Positions 16,917-24,162 of a stretch of 64,000 bases of DNA are shown piece by piece. This DNA is from DATBLE01 sp046732255. GTDB lineage: Bacteria > Actinomycetota > Thermoleophilia > Gaiellales > Gaiellaceae. The stretch covers positions 28,250-92,249 of the forward strand of contig JBKPMR010000025.1 of assembly GCA_046732255.1 (NCBI GenBank), written 5' to 3'. A model generated the notes under the pieces. That model was not told the DNA's origin. It was given only the letters and a program-made list of their open reading frames with translations, and made no database searches. Each line of letters starts with the position of its first letter. Position 1 is the first letter of the stretch. A program made the translations under genes and the position numbers.

Positions 16917-17192
16917 ATGGATGATCGCGTCGGCGTCCGTGAGCTCCGGCAGGACCTGAGCCGCTACCTGAGGCGCGTCCGGCGAGGCGAGCGTCTGGTG
17001 GTGACTGAGCGCGGGCGGCCGTTGGCGGTGTTGTCTCCCTGGGCTGACGCCGGAGACCCGCTGGACGCCCTGATTGCAGAAGGACGGGTGCGGCGGGGAG
17101 AGGGCGACCTGCTGCAGATTCGGTCGCTGACGAGGCCGGTCTCGCACGAGGGGACCCGGGCGCTCACGCTGGAGCGGGAGGAGCGCGTTTGA
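16917..17192 (+). CDS. Phd/YefM-type antitoxin of second VapBC-like module
   Basis: 91 residues. VGVRELRQDLSRYLRRVRRG and ERLVVTERGRPLAVLSPW are the signature of Phd/YefM antitoxins. The remaining residues, up to LTLEREERV, should wrap the toxin. It starts at ATG 16917 directly behind a dyad operator, and its TGA overlaps the toxin TTG (TTGA). It is only distantly similar to the antitoxin 700 bp upstream, so the two cassettes are not a recent duplication of each other. Confidence 0.85.
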   Translation: MDDRVGVRELRQDLSRYLRRVRRGERLVVTERGRPLAVLSPWADAGDPLDALIAEGRVRRGEGDLLQIRSLTRPVSHEGTRALTLEREERV

Positions 17193-17593
17193 GCCGAACG
17201 CCGACCGCCGTGTACCTGGATACGTCGGCCCTGGTCAAGCTTGTCGTTCCGGAGCCGGAATCGGCGGCACTGCGGACGGAGTTGGCGCGCTGGAACAGCC
17301 GAGTCTCGAGCGCACTGGTCCGGGCCGAACTGATCCGGGCGTCCGCGCGAATCGGCGTGGCCGCGCGGCGGCTCGCGGAACGCATGCTCGCGACGCTGGA
17401 TCTGATCGCTGTGGACGACGCCATCCTCGACGCAGCCGGCCGCCTTCGGCCGCCCGAGCTCCGTACGCTGGATGCGGTCCACCTTGCGTCCGCCCAGGCG
17501 CTGGGATCCGCGCTCGGCGGCGTCGTCGCCTACGACGCACGTTTGCTGGCCGGCGCGAAAGCCGCCAGGCTGCCCACGATCGTTCCGCGCTGA
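17189..17593 (+). CDS. vapC: PIN-domain ribonuclease toxin (VapC family)
   Basis: 134 residues. The PIN core is clear: VYLDTSALVKLVVPEPES (first Asp), SSALVRAELIRA (Glu), LRTLDAVHLASAQALG (Asp) and VVAYDARLLAGAKA (last Asp). The subfamily with LDTSALVKL typically pairs with Phd/YefM antitoxins. It starts with TTG 17189, overlapping the antitoxin stop by 4 bp. Sixteen bases after its stop lies another VOC-tail remnant. Confidence 0.88.
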   Translation: MSRTPTAVYLDTSALVKLVVPEPESAALRTELARWNSRVSSALVRAELIRASARIGVAARRLAERMLATLDLIAVDDAILDAAGRLRPPELRTLDAVHLASAQALGSALGGVVAYDARLLAGAKAARLPTIVPR

Positions 17594-17608
17594 CGTTCTC
17601 GACGTTCG

Positions 17609-17650
17609 AAGGCAGCTGCACACATACGGGATCGAGCTGATCGAAACCGG
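17609..17650 (+). repeat. Diverged copy of the VOC gene 3' end (copy 3)
   Basis: AAGGCAGC matches the first bases of copy 2 (16827-16834). The following frame reads HTYGIELIETGW, aligning with QYRVELIE of the intact VOC gene and QYRVEFIETG of copy 2. It is the most diverged of the three and again immediately follows a VapC gene without a VOC body. Confidence 0.55.
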
Positions 17651-17696
17651 TTGGTTGTTCAGGACGCCCCTTGCGCCGGAGGTTACGTTTTCCTCT

Positions 17697-19034
17697 GTGG
17701 CAAGGCTCGGGCTGTTGGCCGTCCCGGCGTTGGCCGCTCTCCTAGCGGCGGCTGCGGTCGCGGCACCCACGCGCACGGAGGCCGGCGCGGTGACGACGAC
17801 CACCTGCGGCAAGGTCTTACCGCCCTCGTGGGGCTCGTATCTCGGCGCGTTCACCGACTTCAACACCCGGAAGACGTACAGCGAGGACCACGTCAGCGAC
17901 GGGCGCATAACTGACTTCGAGTCGCTCGCCGGGCACACGCTCTCGTGGGTGTACTTCTCCCAGCAGTGGTACCGCGGGCTTCGGTTCCCGCGCGAACGAG
18001 CGCTGACGATCTGGCGTCACGGTGCCGTCCCGTACATCGCCTTCCTGCCGAGCAGCGGGGTCTTCTACGGGCCCGGGCCGAAGCAGCACAACCCGGAGCG
18101 CCGCTACACGCTCCAGCGGATCATCGACGGAGTTTTCGACCGGCAGCTCCGCTCGTGGGCGGACGGCGCCCGATCGCTCGGCGTTCCCCTCCTGCTCTCC
18201 TTCGGCGCCGAGGTCAACGACGAGTGGGGCCCGTGGAACGCGCGCTGGAACGGGGCCGACCAAACCGACGGCTACGGCGACCCGAGCTATCCCGACGGCG
18301 CCGAGCGCTACCGCGACGCGTACCGGCACCTCGTCGAGGTCATCCGCGGCGAGGGCGCGAACAACGTCTCGTTCGTGTTCCACGCCGATTCGTACCGGCC
18401 GTACCACGGCTGGAACACGCTCGACCTGTACTACCCTGGCGACGCCTACGTCGACTGGCTCGGGATCTCGGTGTACGGGACCCTCGACCCCCGGGTCCCG
18501 ATGTCGCCGTTCGTGCGGAAGCTGGACGTCTCGGGCGTCTACCGCGTCCTGACGAAGCTGAGCCGGCGGCCGGTCGCGATCGTCGAGATGGGCACCGTCG
18601 AGCGGGCGGCCGGCGAGAAGGCGGCGTGGATCAGGAAGGCGTTCGGGGCGATCGGTTCGGGGCGCTACTCCCGCGTGCGGGCGGCGGTCTGGTGGAGCAT
18701 GGACAGCGGCGCGAACACCAGGATCGACTCCTCGCCCGGTGCGCTCGAGGCGTTCCGGGCGGGCGTCCGCGGAATGTTCTTCTCCGCCCGGCCGCGCTTC
18801 GGCGGCGACTGCCGGCCCCCGCCGCCGGCGACCGTATCCGCGATGCCCGGCTCGCCGGGCGTGATCCGGGTCCGCTGGAGCCCGGTCGCGACCGCATCCG
18901 CCTACGAGGTCTGGCGCGACGGCCGGCGCGTAGCGACGGTCAAGGAGACGACCTGGATCGACACGACGGCGAAGCCCGGTCGGCCGCACACCTACAAGGT
19001 CCGGGCGGTCGACCTCGGCGGCCGGAGCATCTGA
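17697..19034 (+). CDS. Secreted GH26-like glycoside hydrolase with C-terminal FN3 domain
   Basis: 445 residues from GTG 17697. A signal peptide (LGLLAVPALAALLAAAAVAA) precedes a TIM-barrel domain that begins WGSYLGAFTDFN. LLLSFGAEVNDEWGPW carries the probable acid/base Glu (about residue 172), resembling the H/G-E-M/V-N-x-x-W-x-P-W motif of GH26. RPVAIVEMGTVE carries the probable nucleophile (about 297). The last 75 residues (RVRWSPVATASAYEVWRDGR ... HTYKVRAVDLGG) form a fibronectin type III domain. Related enzymes are beta-mannanases or beta-1,3-glucan/xylan hydrolases; exact specificity is unknown. It converges with the phosphotransferase gene. Confidence 0.8.
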   Translation: MARLGLLAVPALAALLAAAAVAAPTRTEAGAVTTTTCGKVLPPSWGSYLGAFTDFNTRKTYSEDHVSDGRITDFESLAGHTLSWVYFSQQWYRGLRFPRERALTIWRHGAVPYIAFLPSSGVFYGPGPKQHNPERRYTLQRIIDGVFDRQLRSWADGARSLGVPLLLSFGAEVNDEWGPWNARWNGADQTDGYGDPSYPDGAERYRDAYRHLVEVIRGEGANNVSFVFHADSYRPYHGWNTLDLYYPGDAYVDWLGISVYGTLDPRVPMSPFVRKLDVSGVYRVLTKLSRRPVAIVEMGTVERAAGEKAAWIRKAFGAIGSGRYSRVRAAVWWSMDSGANTRIDSSPGALEAFRAGVRGMFFSARPRFGGDCRPPPPATVSAMPGSPGVIRVRWSPVATASAYEVWRDGRRVATVKETTWIDTTAKPGRPHTYKVRAVDLGGRSI

Positions 19035-19038
19035 TCGG

Positions 19039-20061
19039 TTAACCCCAGCTGCCGAGCGGTCCGAGGTCGAGCAGGCGCCTGAGCCCGTAGGGAACGGCGT
19101 CCTCGTCGTCGGCGCGGAACTCCGGCTCGCGGGCGGCGAGGAACCGGTACCAGCTCAAGGCGCGGGCGGCGGTTCCGGTGAAGTGCGCGAGCTCGGCTGC
19201 ATCGACGAGCTCTGCCCGTGACCCGCAGCGCCCGAACGGCTCGAGGTAGGCGTCACGGAGATGGAGCACGTCCGGGCCGCCCGGCGGGAGCTCGAGCCGG
19301 TGGGCGAGCGCCCGCATCGTGACGACGAGCGTGTGGAAGGGATGCGACACACAGCTGTCGCCCCAGTCGAAGAAGAGGTACCGGCCGTCACGGACGAACA
19401 CGTTGCCGTCGTGGAGGTCGTCGTGCTGGATCGTCTCCGGAACGGCGAAGCCGGCGAGGCGGGCGCAGCGCTCGGCGAACTCGGGGAGGAGAGCGCGAAG
19501 CCGGTCGTGCTCGTCCGCGGCGAGCCCGTCGTCCCGCCCGACCATGCAGGCATCCCGGTCGGCGAGCAAGGCTGCGAGCTGGGCGGGAAGCGCGGCCAGC
19601 CGCTGATCGGGCATGCCCGTGGCGAGGAGGTCGTCGACGTGCGATGCGAGCTCGAGCTGGAGCTCCGCGTACTCGGGGAGGAGAGCCTCCCAGTGGTAGA
19701 GGTCGCGGCTGGAATGGACGAGCTCGCGCAGCCGTTCGCCGCCGTCGCGCATCAGCAACCAGCCTCGGCCGGGATCGATGGCGACGAGCTCGGGCACGGC
19801 GCCCGGGACGACGCGCTCGAGGATCGCGAGCAGCCCTGCTTCGAAGGCGTGCGGCGCAGCGTTCGCCTTGAACCAGAAGGGGCCCTCGGTCGTCGGAGCC
19901 CGAAGGACGGTCGACCACCAGCGGACGTGGGGCTGTTCGATCTCGTCGGTGAGCTCGACGCCGCTCTCGTCGAGGCGGTCCCGGATCCAGGCGGTCGCCT
20001 CGGCCAGCCAGTCGGGCTCGACCCAGAGCAGACGGGGATCGGTTGGGACGACGGCGGGCAC
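19039..20061 (-). CDS. Aminoglycoside phosphotransferase (APH)-family kinase
   Basis: 340 residues from GTG 20061. The catalytic loop IQHDDLHDGNVFVRDG and the metal-binding FFDWGDSCVSHP are the hallmarks of the APH/choline-kinase-like fold. The N-lobe has FWFKANAAPHAFEAGLL (ATP-binding Lys) and WLLMRDGG. Members phosphorylate aminoglycosides, macrolides, homoserine, sugars or other small molecules; this one cannot be assigned. It is a single gene between a secreted glycosidase (convergent) and a small divergent gene. Confidence 0.85.
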   Translation of the reverse strand: MPAVVPTDPRLLWVEPDWLAEATAWIRDRLDESGVELTDEIEQPHVRWWSTVLRAPTTEGPFWFKANAAPHAFEAGLLAILERVVPGAVPELVAIDPGRGWLLMRDGGERLRELVHSSRDLYHWEALLPEYAELQLELASHVDDLLATGMPDQRLAALPAQLAALLADRDACMVGRDDGLAADEHDRLRALLPEFAERCARLAGFAVPETIQHDDLHDGNVFVRDGRYLFFDWGDSCVSHPFHTLVVTMRALAHRLELPPGGPDVLHLRDAYLEPFGRCGSRAELVDAAELAHFTGTAARALSWYRFLAAREPEFRADDEDAVPYGLRRLLDLGPLGSWG

Positions 20062-20137
20062 GGCCTCCGAGCGTAGTCACAGATCCGGCACGGTTGCGGC
20101 GTAGACACGTCACGAATCGCCCGCTACGTTGCCTTGC

Positions 20138-20425
20138 ATGGCAAAGACAAGCGCAACACCGTGGGGAGCGGCGACGGTCGTCGACGAGCTCACCATCCCG
20201 CAGCGAGCAGGCGACAAGCGGTTCTCGTCGGTCGTGCAGCTGCTCGAGGCCGGCGGTGAGCGTCTGGTCCGGTTCTCCTACTCGACCACGGGCGTCTCGC
20301 GTCGCGGGCCGGTCACGCTTCGGGAACGCGACGTCGAGCGGCTCCGGGCGGAGCTCAGAAAGCACCCCGACCTGGCGGAGGCGCTGGGCATCGCCGCCGG
20401 CAAGGTCGGGAACGGAGGAGCCTAG
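20138..20425 (+). CDS. Conserved hypothetical small protein
   Basis: 95 residues from ATG 20138 (a TTG at 20129 is possible). Hydrophilic; PQRAGDKRFSSVVQLLEAGG followed by LVRFSYSTTGVSRRGPVTLR looks like a small beta-rich domain, followed by a helical tail ending in GKVGNGGA. No family was recognised. The pattern of a beta-sheet with RFSYST and RGPVTLR is reminiscent of actinobacterial 'hypothetical' proteins of constant size. Its 3' end overlaps the convergent purQ stop by 4 bp. Confidence 0.55.
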   Translation: MAKTSATPWGAATVVDELTIPQRAGDKRFSSVVQLLEAGGERLVRFSYSTTGVSRRGPVTLRERDVERLRAELRKHPDLAEALGIAAGKVGNGGA

Positions 20426-21135
20426 ACGGCAGCCGCGGCTGACATCCGTTCACGTGCAGCGTCGACGAGCGACGCGAGGATCAGTGCGCCGTCTGCCGAG
20501 CCGAGCAGAGGATCGACCGCGTGCTCCGGGTGGGGCATCAGGCCCATGACGTTCGCGTCCTCACCGAGTACGCCTGCGACATCGGCGGTCGCGCCGTTCG
20601 GGTTCTCTCCCGGCTCGTAGCGGAGGACGATCCGGCCCGCCCGGTCGAGCTCTTCGACGAGCTCAGGCGGCGCGTACCAGCATCCGTCGCCGTGCTTGAC
20701 GGGGATCACGAGCCGTTGTCCCGACTCGCAGCGGCCGGTAAACGGCGGTGCTGCCCGCTCGACCCGCACGCCGACGTCGCGGCAGACGAACGACAGCGAC
20801 GCGTTTGGCAGCAGGACCCCGGGCAGGAGACCGGCCTCGCAGAGGATCTGGAAGCCGTTGCAGATCCCGAGCACGGCTCCACCGTCCGCGGCGAAGGCGG
20901 TCACCGCTCTCATCACCGGCGAGAAGCGGGCAATCGCGCCACAGCGCAGGTAGTCGCCGTACGAGAAGCCGCCTGGAAGGACGATCGCGCCGGTCTCCGG
21001 CGGGAGATTCTTCTCCCCGTGCCAGACGAGCACGGGGTGGGCGCCGAGTGCGCCGAGCGCCCAGGCGGCGTCTCGGTCGTCGTTCGAGCCCGGGAAGACG
21101 ACGACGGCGACGGTGGGGCGAGCCTCGGTCGTCAC
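20422..21135 (-). CDS. purQ: Phosphoribosylformylglycinamidine synthase, glutaminase subunit
   Basis: 237 residues. A class I glutamine amidotransferase that supplies ammonia to PurL. It starts VAVVVFPGSNDDRDAAWAL, has the nucleophile elbow LGICNGFQILCEAGLLPG, and the His-Glu of the triad in GLMPHPEHAVDP. The start is GTG 21135, overlapping the purS TGA (GTGA). It is the last gene of the minus-strand purD-E-B-C-S-Q run; purL, which normally follows purQ in this gene order, is found only about 16 kb away. Confidence 0.96.
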   Translation of the reverse strand: MTTEARPTVAVVVFPGSNDDRDAAWALGALGAHPVLVWHGEKNLPPETGAIVLPGGFSYGDYLRCGAIARFSPVMRAVTAFAADGGAVLGICNGFQILCEAGLLPGVLLPNASLSFVCRDVGVRVERAAPPFTGRCESGQRLVIPVKHGDGCWYAPPELVEELDRAGRIVLRYEPGENPNGATADVAGVLGEDANVMGLMPHPEHAVDPLLGSADGALILASLVDAARERMSAAAAV

Positions 21136-21374
21136 GGCTCGGCGATCTCGATCTCGTAGCTCTCGATCAGGGGGTTCGTGAGGAGCTTCTCGCACATCCG
21201 CTCCACCTCGGCGCGGGCGGCGCCCGGATCGCCGGCGTCGACCTCGAGGTCGACCACGCGACCGATTCGCGTCTCGCCGACGGCGAAACCCAGGTGCTTG
21301 AGCGAGGCCTGGACGGCGTCGCCCTGGGGATCGAGGATCCCTTCCTTCGGCCGGACGAGTACCGTCGCCTTCAT
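21132..21374 (-). CDS. purS: Phosphoribosylformylglycinamidine synthase, PurS subunit
   Basis: 80 residues, the usual PurS size. The sequence VLVRPKEGILDPQGDAVQAS, then LGFAVGETRIGRVVDLEVD and CEKLLTNPLIESYEIEI is characteristic. PurS bridges PurL and PurQ in the small-type FGAM synthase of Gram-positives. The start ATG 21374 overlaps the purC TGA (ATGA), and its stop overlaps purQ, giving tight translational coupling. Confidence 0.96.
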   Translation of the reverse strand: MKATVLVRPKEGILDPQGDAVQASLKHLGFAVGETRIGRVVDLEVDAGDPGAARAEVERMCEKLLTNPLIESYEIEIAEP

Positions 21375-22240
21375 GCGACCACCACGCCCGGGTCGGCGAG
21401 GTAGTCGGCGAACGCAATCCCGGTCAGCCGTTCGAAGGCGTCGAGGTAGCGGGCGCGAGTGCCGGCGACCAGGTCCTCGGGCAGCTCCGGCCCGGGCGGC
21501 GTCTTGTCCCACCCGAGTGCCTCGCAGTAGTCGCGCACGAACTGCTTGTCGAAGGAGGCCTGCGGGCCGCCGGGCGCATACTCGTCCGCGGGCCAGAAGC
21601 GCGACGAGTCCGGCGTGAACGCCTCGTCGGCGAGAGCGAGCCGGCCGTCGGCGTCGAGGCCGAACTCGAACTTCGTGTCCGCGATCAGGATTCCGCGGGC
21701 GGCGGCGTGCTCGGCCGCGAACCGGTACAGCGCGAGCGATGTCTGCTCGACCTGCTCGTACTGCTCACGGCCGACGAGCTCGATCGCGCGGCGGGCGTCG
21801 ATGTTCTCGTCGTGGCCGCTCGTCGCCTTGGTCGAGGGGGTGAAGATCGGGTCGGGCAGCCGGTCCGACTCCTGGAGCCCGGGTGGCAGCGCGTGGCCCG
21901 AGGTCGAGCCGCCGCCCAGGTAGTCCTTCCAGCCCGAGCCGGCCAGGTAGCCGCGGACGACGCACTCGAGCGGAAGCATCTCCAGACGGCGGCACTCGGT
22001 CGAGCGGCCGTCGGGCCGCAGGCCGAGCAGGTGGTTGGCGCACACGTCGCGGGTGCGGGCGAACCAGAACGCGGACAATCCGGTCAGGACACGCCCCTTG
22101 TCCGGGATCTCGGTCGGCAGGACGACGTCGAAGGTCGAGATCCGGTCGCTGGCGACGAGGAGCAGGCGGTCCTCGTCGATCGTGAACAGCTCGCGGACCT
22201 TCCCGCTCGCTACGTGGGTCAACGTTTCAGAGCTGGACAT
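21371..22240 (-). CDS. purC: Phosphoribosylaminoimidazole-succinocarboxamide synthase
   Basis: 289 residues. SAICAR synthetase joins aspartate to CAIR using ATP. Visible motifs: HVASGKVRELFTIDEDRLLLVASDRIS in the N-terminal ATP lobe (residues 8-34), LECVVRGYLAGSGWKDY, and the C-terminal ILIADTKFEFGLDADG with LADEAFTPDSSRFW, where the metal/aspartate residues lie. The length is that of the yeast-like longer form. The ATG at 22240 overlaps the end of purB by 14 bp. Confidence 0.97.
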   Translation of the reverse strand: MSSSETLTHVASGKVRELFTIDEDRLLLVASDRISTFDVVLPTEIPDKGRVLTGLSAFWFARTRDVCANHLLGLRPDGRSTECRRLEMLPLECVVRGYLAGSGWKDYLGGGSTSGHALPPGLQESDRLPDPIFTPSTKATSGHDENIDARRAIELVGREQYEQVEQTSLALYRFAAEHAAARGILIADTKFEFGLDADGRLALADEAFTPDSSRFWPADEYAPGGPQASFDKQFVRDYCEALGWDKTPPGPELPEDLVAGTRARYLDAFERLTGIAFADYLADPGVVVA

Positions 22241-23549
22241 GGGCGGCCTCCCGGTCGCTGGTCAGGGCATGGAGCCGGTCGAAGACGGCGGGGACGTGGG
22301 CGGTGTAGACGGCGCGGTCGAAGACCGCCTTCGGATCGACGAGCCGGCCGATGCGCTCGTCCGCCTCGACCAGCGTCCGGAAGTCGAGGCCCTCGTCCCA
22401 GGCGCGCGAAGCATGCTCCTGGACGAGCCGGTACGCCTCTTCGCGGGACATCCCGGCGGCGACGAGCTCGAGCAGCACCCGCTGCGAGAAGAAGAGACCG
22501 TGGCCGGCATCGAGATTCGCGCGCATCCGCTCGGGCAGGACGACGAGGCCCTCGACCAGCCACGTGAAGCGGTCGAGCATGTAGTCGAGAGTCAGAAAGG
22601 CATCGGGCAGGACGACGCGCTCGGCCGATGAGTGCGAGATGTCGCGCTCGTGCCAGAGCGCGACGTTCTCCAGCCCGACCTGGGCGGCTGCGCGGACGAC
22701 CCGTGCGAGCCCGCAGATCCGTTCGGCGACAACCGGGTTCCGCTTGTGCGGCATCGCCGACGAGCCCTTCTGCCCCTTGCCGAACGGCTCCTGGACCTCA
22801 CGCACCTCGGTCCGGGCGAGATGGCGGATCTCCGTGGCGAAGCGGTCGAGCGACGATGCGACCAGGGCAAGTGCGGAGAGGAGCTCTGCATGGCGATCGC
22901 GTGGGACGATCTGGGTCGAGACCGGCTCCGCTTCCAGGCCGAGCCGCTCGCAGACGAGCCGTTCGAGCTCGGGATCGGTCGCGGAGTACGTGCCGACGGC
23001 GCCGGAGAGCTTGCCGACGCGGACACCGTCCAGTGCCCGGTGCAGCCGGTCGCGGTCGCGGTCGAGCTCGAAGGCCCAGCCGGCGAGCTTGAGCCCGAAG
23101 GTCGTCGGCTCGGCGTGGACGCCGTGCGTGCGCCCGATGCAGATCGTCAGGCGATGCTCCTCGGCGCGGGCGACGACCGCGGTGAACGCGCGCGTGATCG
23201 CCTCGAGCAGCAGCCCGCCGGCGTCCCGCAGCTGGAGCCCGAGCGCGGTATCGACCACGTCCGATGAGGTCAGCCCGTAGTGGAGCCAGCGGCCCTCCTC
23301 GCCGAGGTCCGCCTGCACGACGTCGACGAAGGCGGCGAGATCGTGATTCGTCTCGCGCTCGCGGTCGGCGACCTCAGCCGGAGAGGGCACGCGTGCGGCT
23401 GCGCGGATCGCCTCGGCCGCCCGGCCCGGGACGACCCCGAGCTCGGCCCACGCGTCGACCGCGGCGAGCTCGACAGCGAGCCACGCCTCGAGCTTCCTCT
23501 CGTCCGACCACACCCGGGCCATGGCGGGGCGGGAGTAGCGGGCGATCAC
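22227..23549 (-). CDS. purB: Adenylosuccinate lyase
   Basis: 440 residues from GTG 23549. It catalyses two fumarate-releasing steps of purine synthesis (SAICAR to AICAR, adenylosuccinate to AMP). The fumarase/aspartase signature is KGSSAMPHKRNPVVAERICG (flexible catalytic loop). ERETNHDLAAFVDVVQ, HYGLTSSDVVDTALGLQL and GRTHGVHAEPTTFG carry the catalytic His residues. The start lies 38 bp from an inverted-repeat element that separates it from purE, so it may be transcribed through that element or from a promoter within it. Confidence 0.96.
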   Translation of the reverse strand: MIARYSRPAMARVWSDERKLEAWLAVELAAVDAWAELGVVPGRAAEAIRAAARVPSPAEVADRERETNHDLAAFVDVVQADLGEEGRWLHYGLTSSDVVDTALGLQLRDAGGLLLEAITRAFTAVVARAEEHRLTICIGRTHGVHAEPTTFGLKLAGWAFELDRDRDRLHRALDGVRVGKLSGAVGTYSATDPELERLVCERLGLEAEPVSTQIVPRDRHAELLSALALVASSLDRFATEIRHLARTEVREVQEPFGKGQKGSSAMPHKRNPVVAERICGLARVVRAAAQVGLENVALWHERDISHSSAERVVLPDAFLTLDYMLDRFTWLVEGLVVLPERMRANLDAGHGLFFSQRVLLELVAAGMSREEAYRLVQEHASRAWDEGLDFRTLVEADERIGRLVDPKAVFDRAVYTAHVPAVFDRLHALTSDREAAHVQL

Positions 23550-23586
23550 CCGACCGATCGTACCGTTCGTCCAGGAGGACCTCCGC

Positions 23587-23757
23587 TAGATGGCTGACCG
23601 GAAAAGATCGTCTGCTCCGGTCCGGGAGCTGGTCCCCCTTCGGCGCGCGAAGCGGACGCGCCGGTGGAGCGGCCACCGGCCGCGGAACCGGAGCGGGAGC
23701 GGCCCAGACGGCCAGATCTCGCGTCCGGACGCACGAGATTTTCCGGTCAGCCATCTA
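23587..23757. mobile_element. 171-bp palindromic element with 19-bp perfect terminal inverted repeats
   Basis: The ends are perfect 19-bp inverted repeats (outer end TAGATGGCTGACCGGAAAA) at 23587-23605 and 23739-23757. Inside them a weaker second zone of complementarity (around GTCCGG and GAGATCTGG/GAGCTGG) makes the whole element roughly symmetrical, while the centre is unpaired. There is no transposase gene inside. It lies between purE and purB, and its right end supplies the purE stop codon. It looks like a MITE-type non-autonomous insertion or a very large hairpin; no target-site duplication was recognised. Confidence 0.65.
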
Positions 23758-24162
23758 GGCAGCCAGGATTCGCGCGGCGAGCACTGCGGCGTTCTTGGCG
23801 TTGTCCACGCCGACGCAGGCAACGGGTACGCCGGGCGGCATCTGGACGATCGACAGCAAGGCGTCGAGACCGTCGAGCACGCTCTTCGACGAGCGGAGGG
23901 GGACGCCGATGACCGGTAGGTCGGTGTGGGCGGCGACGACACCGGGGAGCGCGGCCGCCAGGCCCGCGCCGCAGATCAGCACCCGCAAACCGCGGTCGCG
24001 CGCCGACTTCGCGTACTCGGCGACCGCCTCGGGGTTCCGGTGCGCCGACCGCACCTCGAACTCGTGGCCGATGCCGCGCGCATCGAGCTCGTCGATCGCC
24101 GCCTGCATCTGGTCGCGGTCGGATTCCGAGCCGACGAGGATTCCGACCAGCGGATCAGCCAA
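23755..24162 (-). CDS. purE: N5-carboxyaminoimidazole ribonucleotide mutase, C-terminally short
   Basis: 135 residues from TTG 24162. PurE converts N5-CAIR to CAIR. The active site is present: VGILVGSESDRDQM (GSxSD), EVRSAHRNPEAVAEYA (catalytic His) and LPVIGVPLRSSKSVLDGLDA. Bacterial PurE proteins are usually about 160 residues and carry a C-terminal helix after the ILA motif; this one stops at ARILAA. The stop codon lies inside the right end of a palindromic element, so insertion may have cut off the tail. The start overlaps purD by 8 bp. The enzyme may still work, since the lost helix is at the subunit interface rather than in the active site. No purK is seen in the window. Confidence 0.9.
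   Translation of the reverse strand: MADPLVGILVGSESDRDQMQAAIDELDARGIGHEFEVRSAHRNPEAVAEYAKSARDRGLRVLICGAGLAAALPGVVAAHTDLPVIGVPLRSSKSVLDGLDALLSIVQMPPGVPVACVGVDNAKNAAVLAARILAA

Noticed and set aside
23590..23919. MADRK-starting proteins read outward from both ends of the palindromic element
   Set aside because: The identical start on both strands is a result of the inverted repeat; one frame runs antisense to purE and the other antisense to purB.
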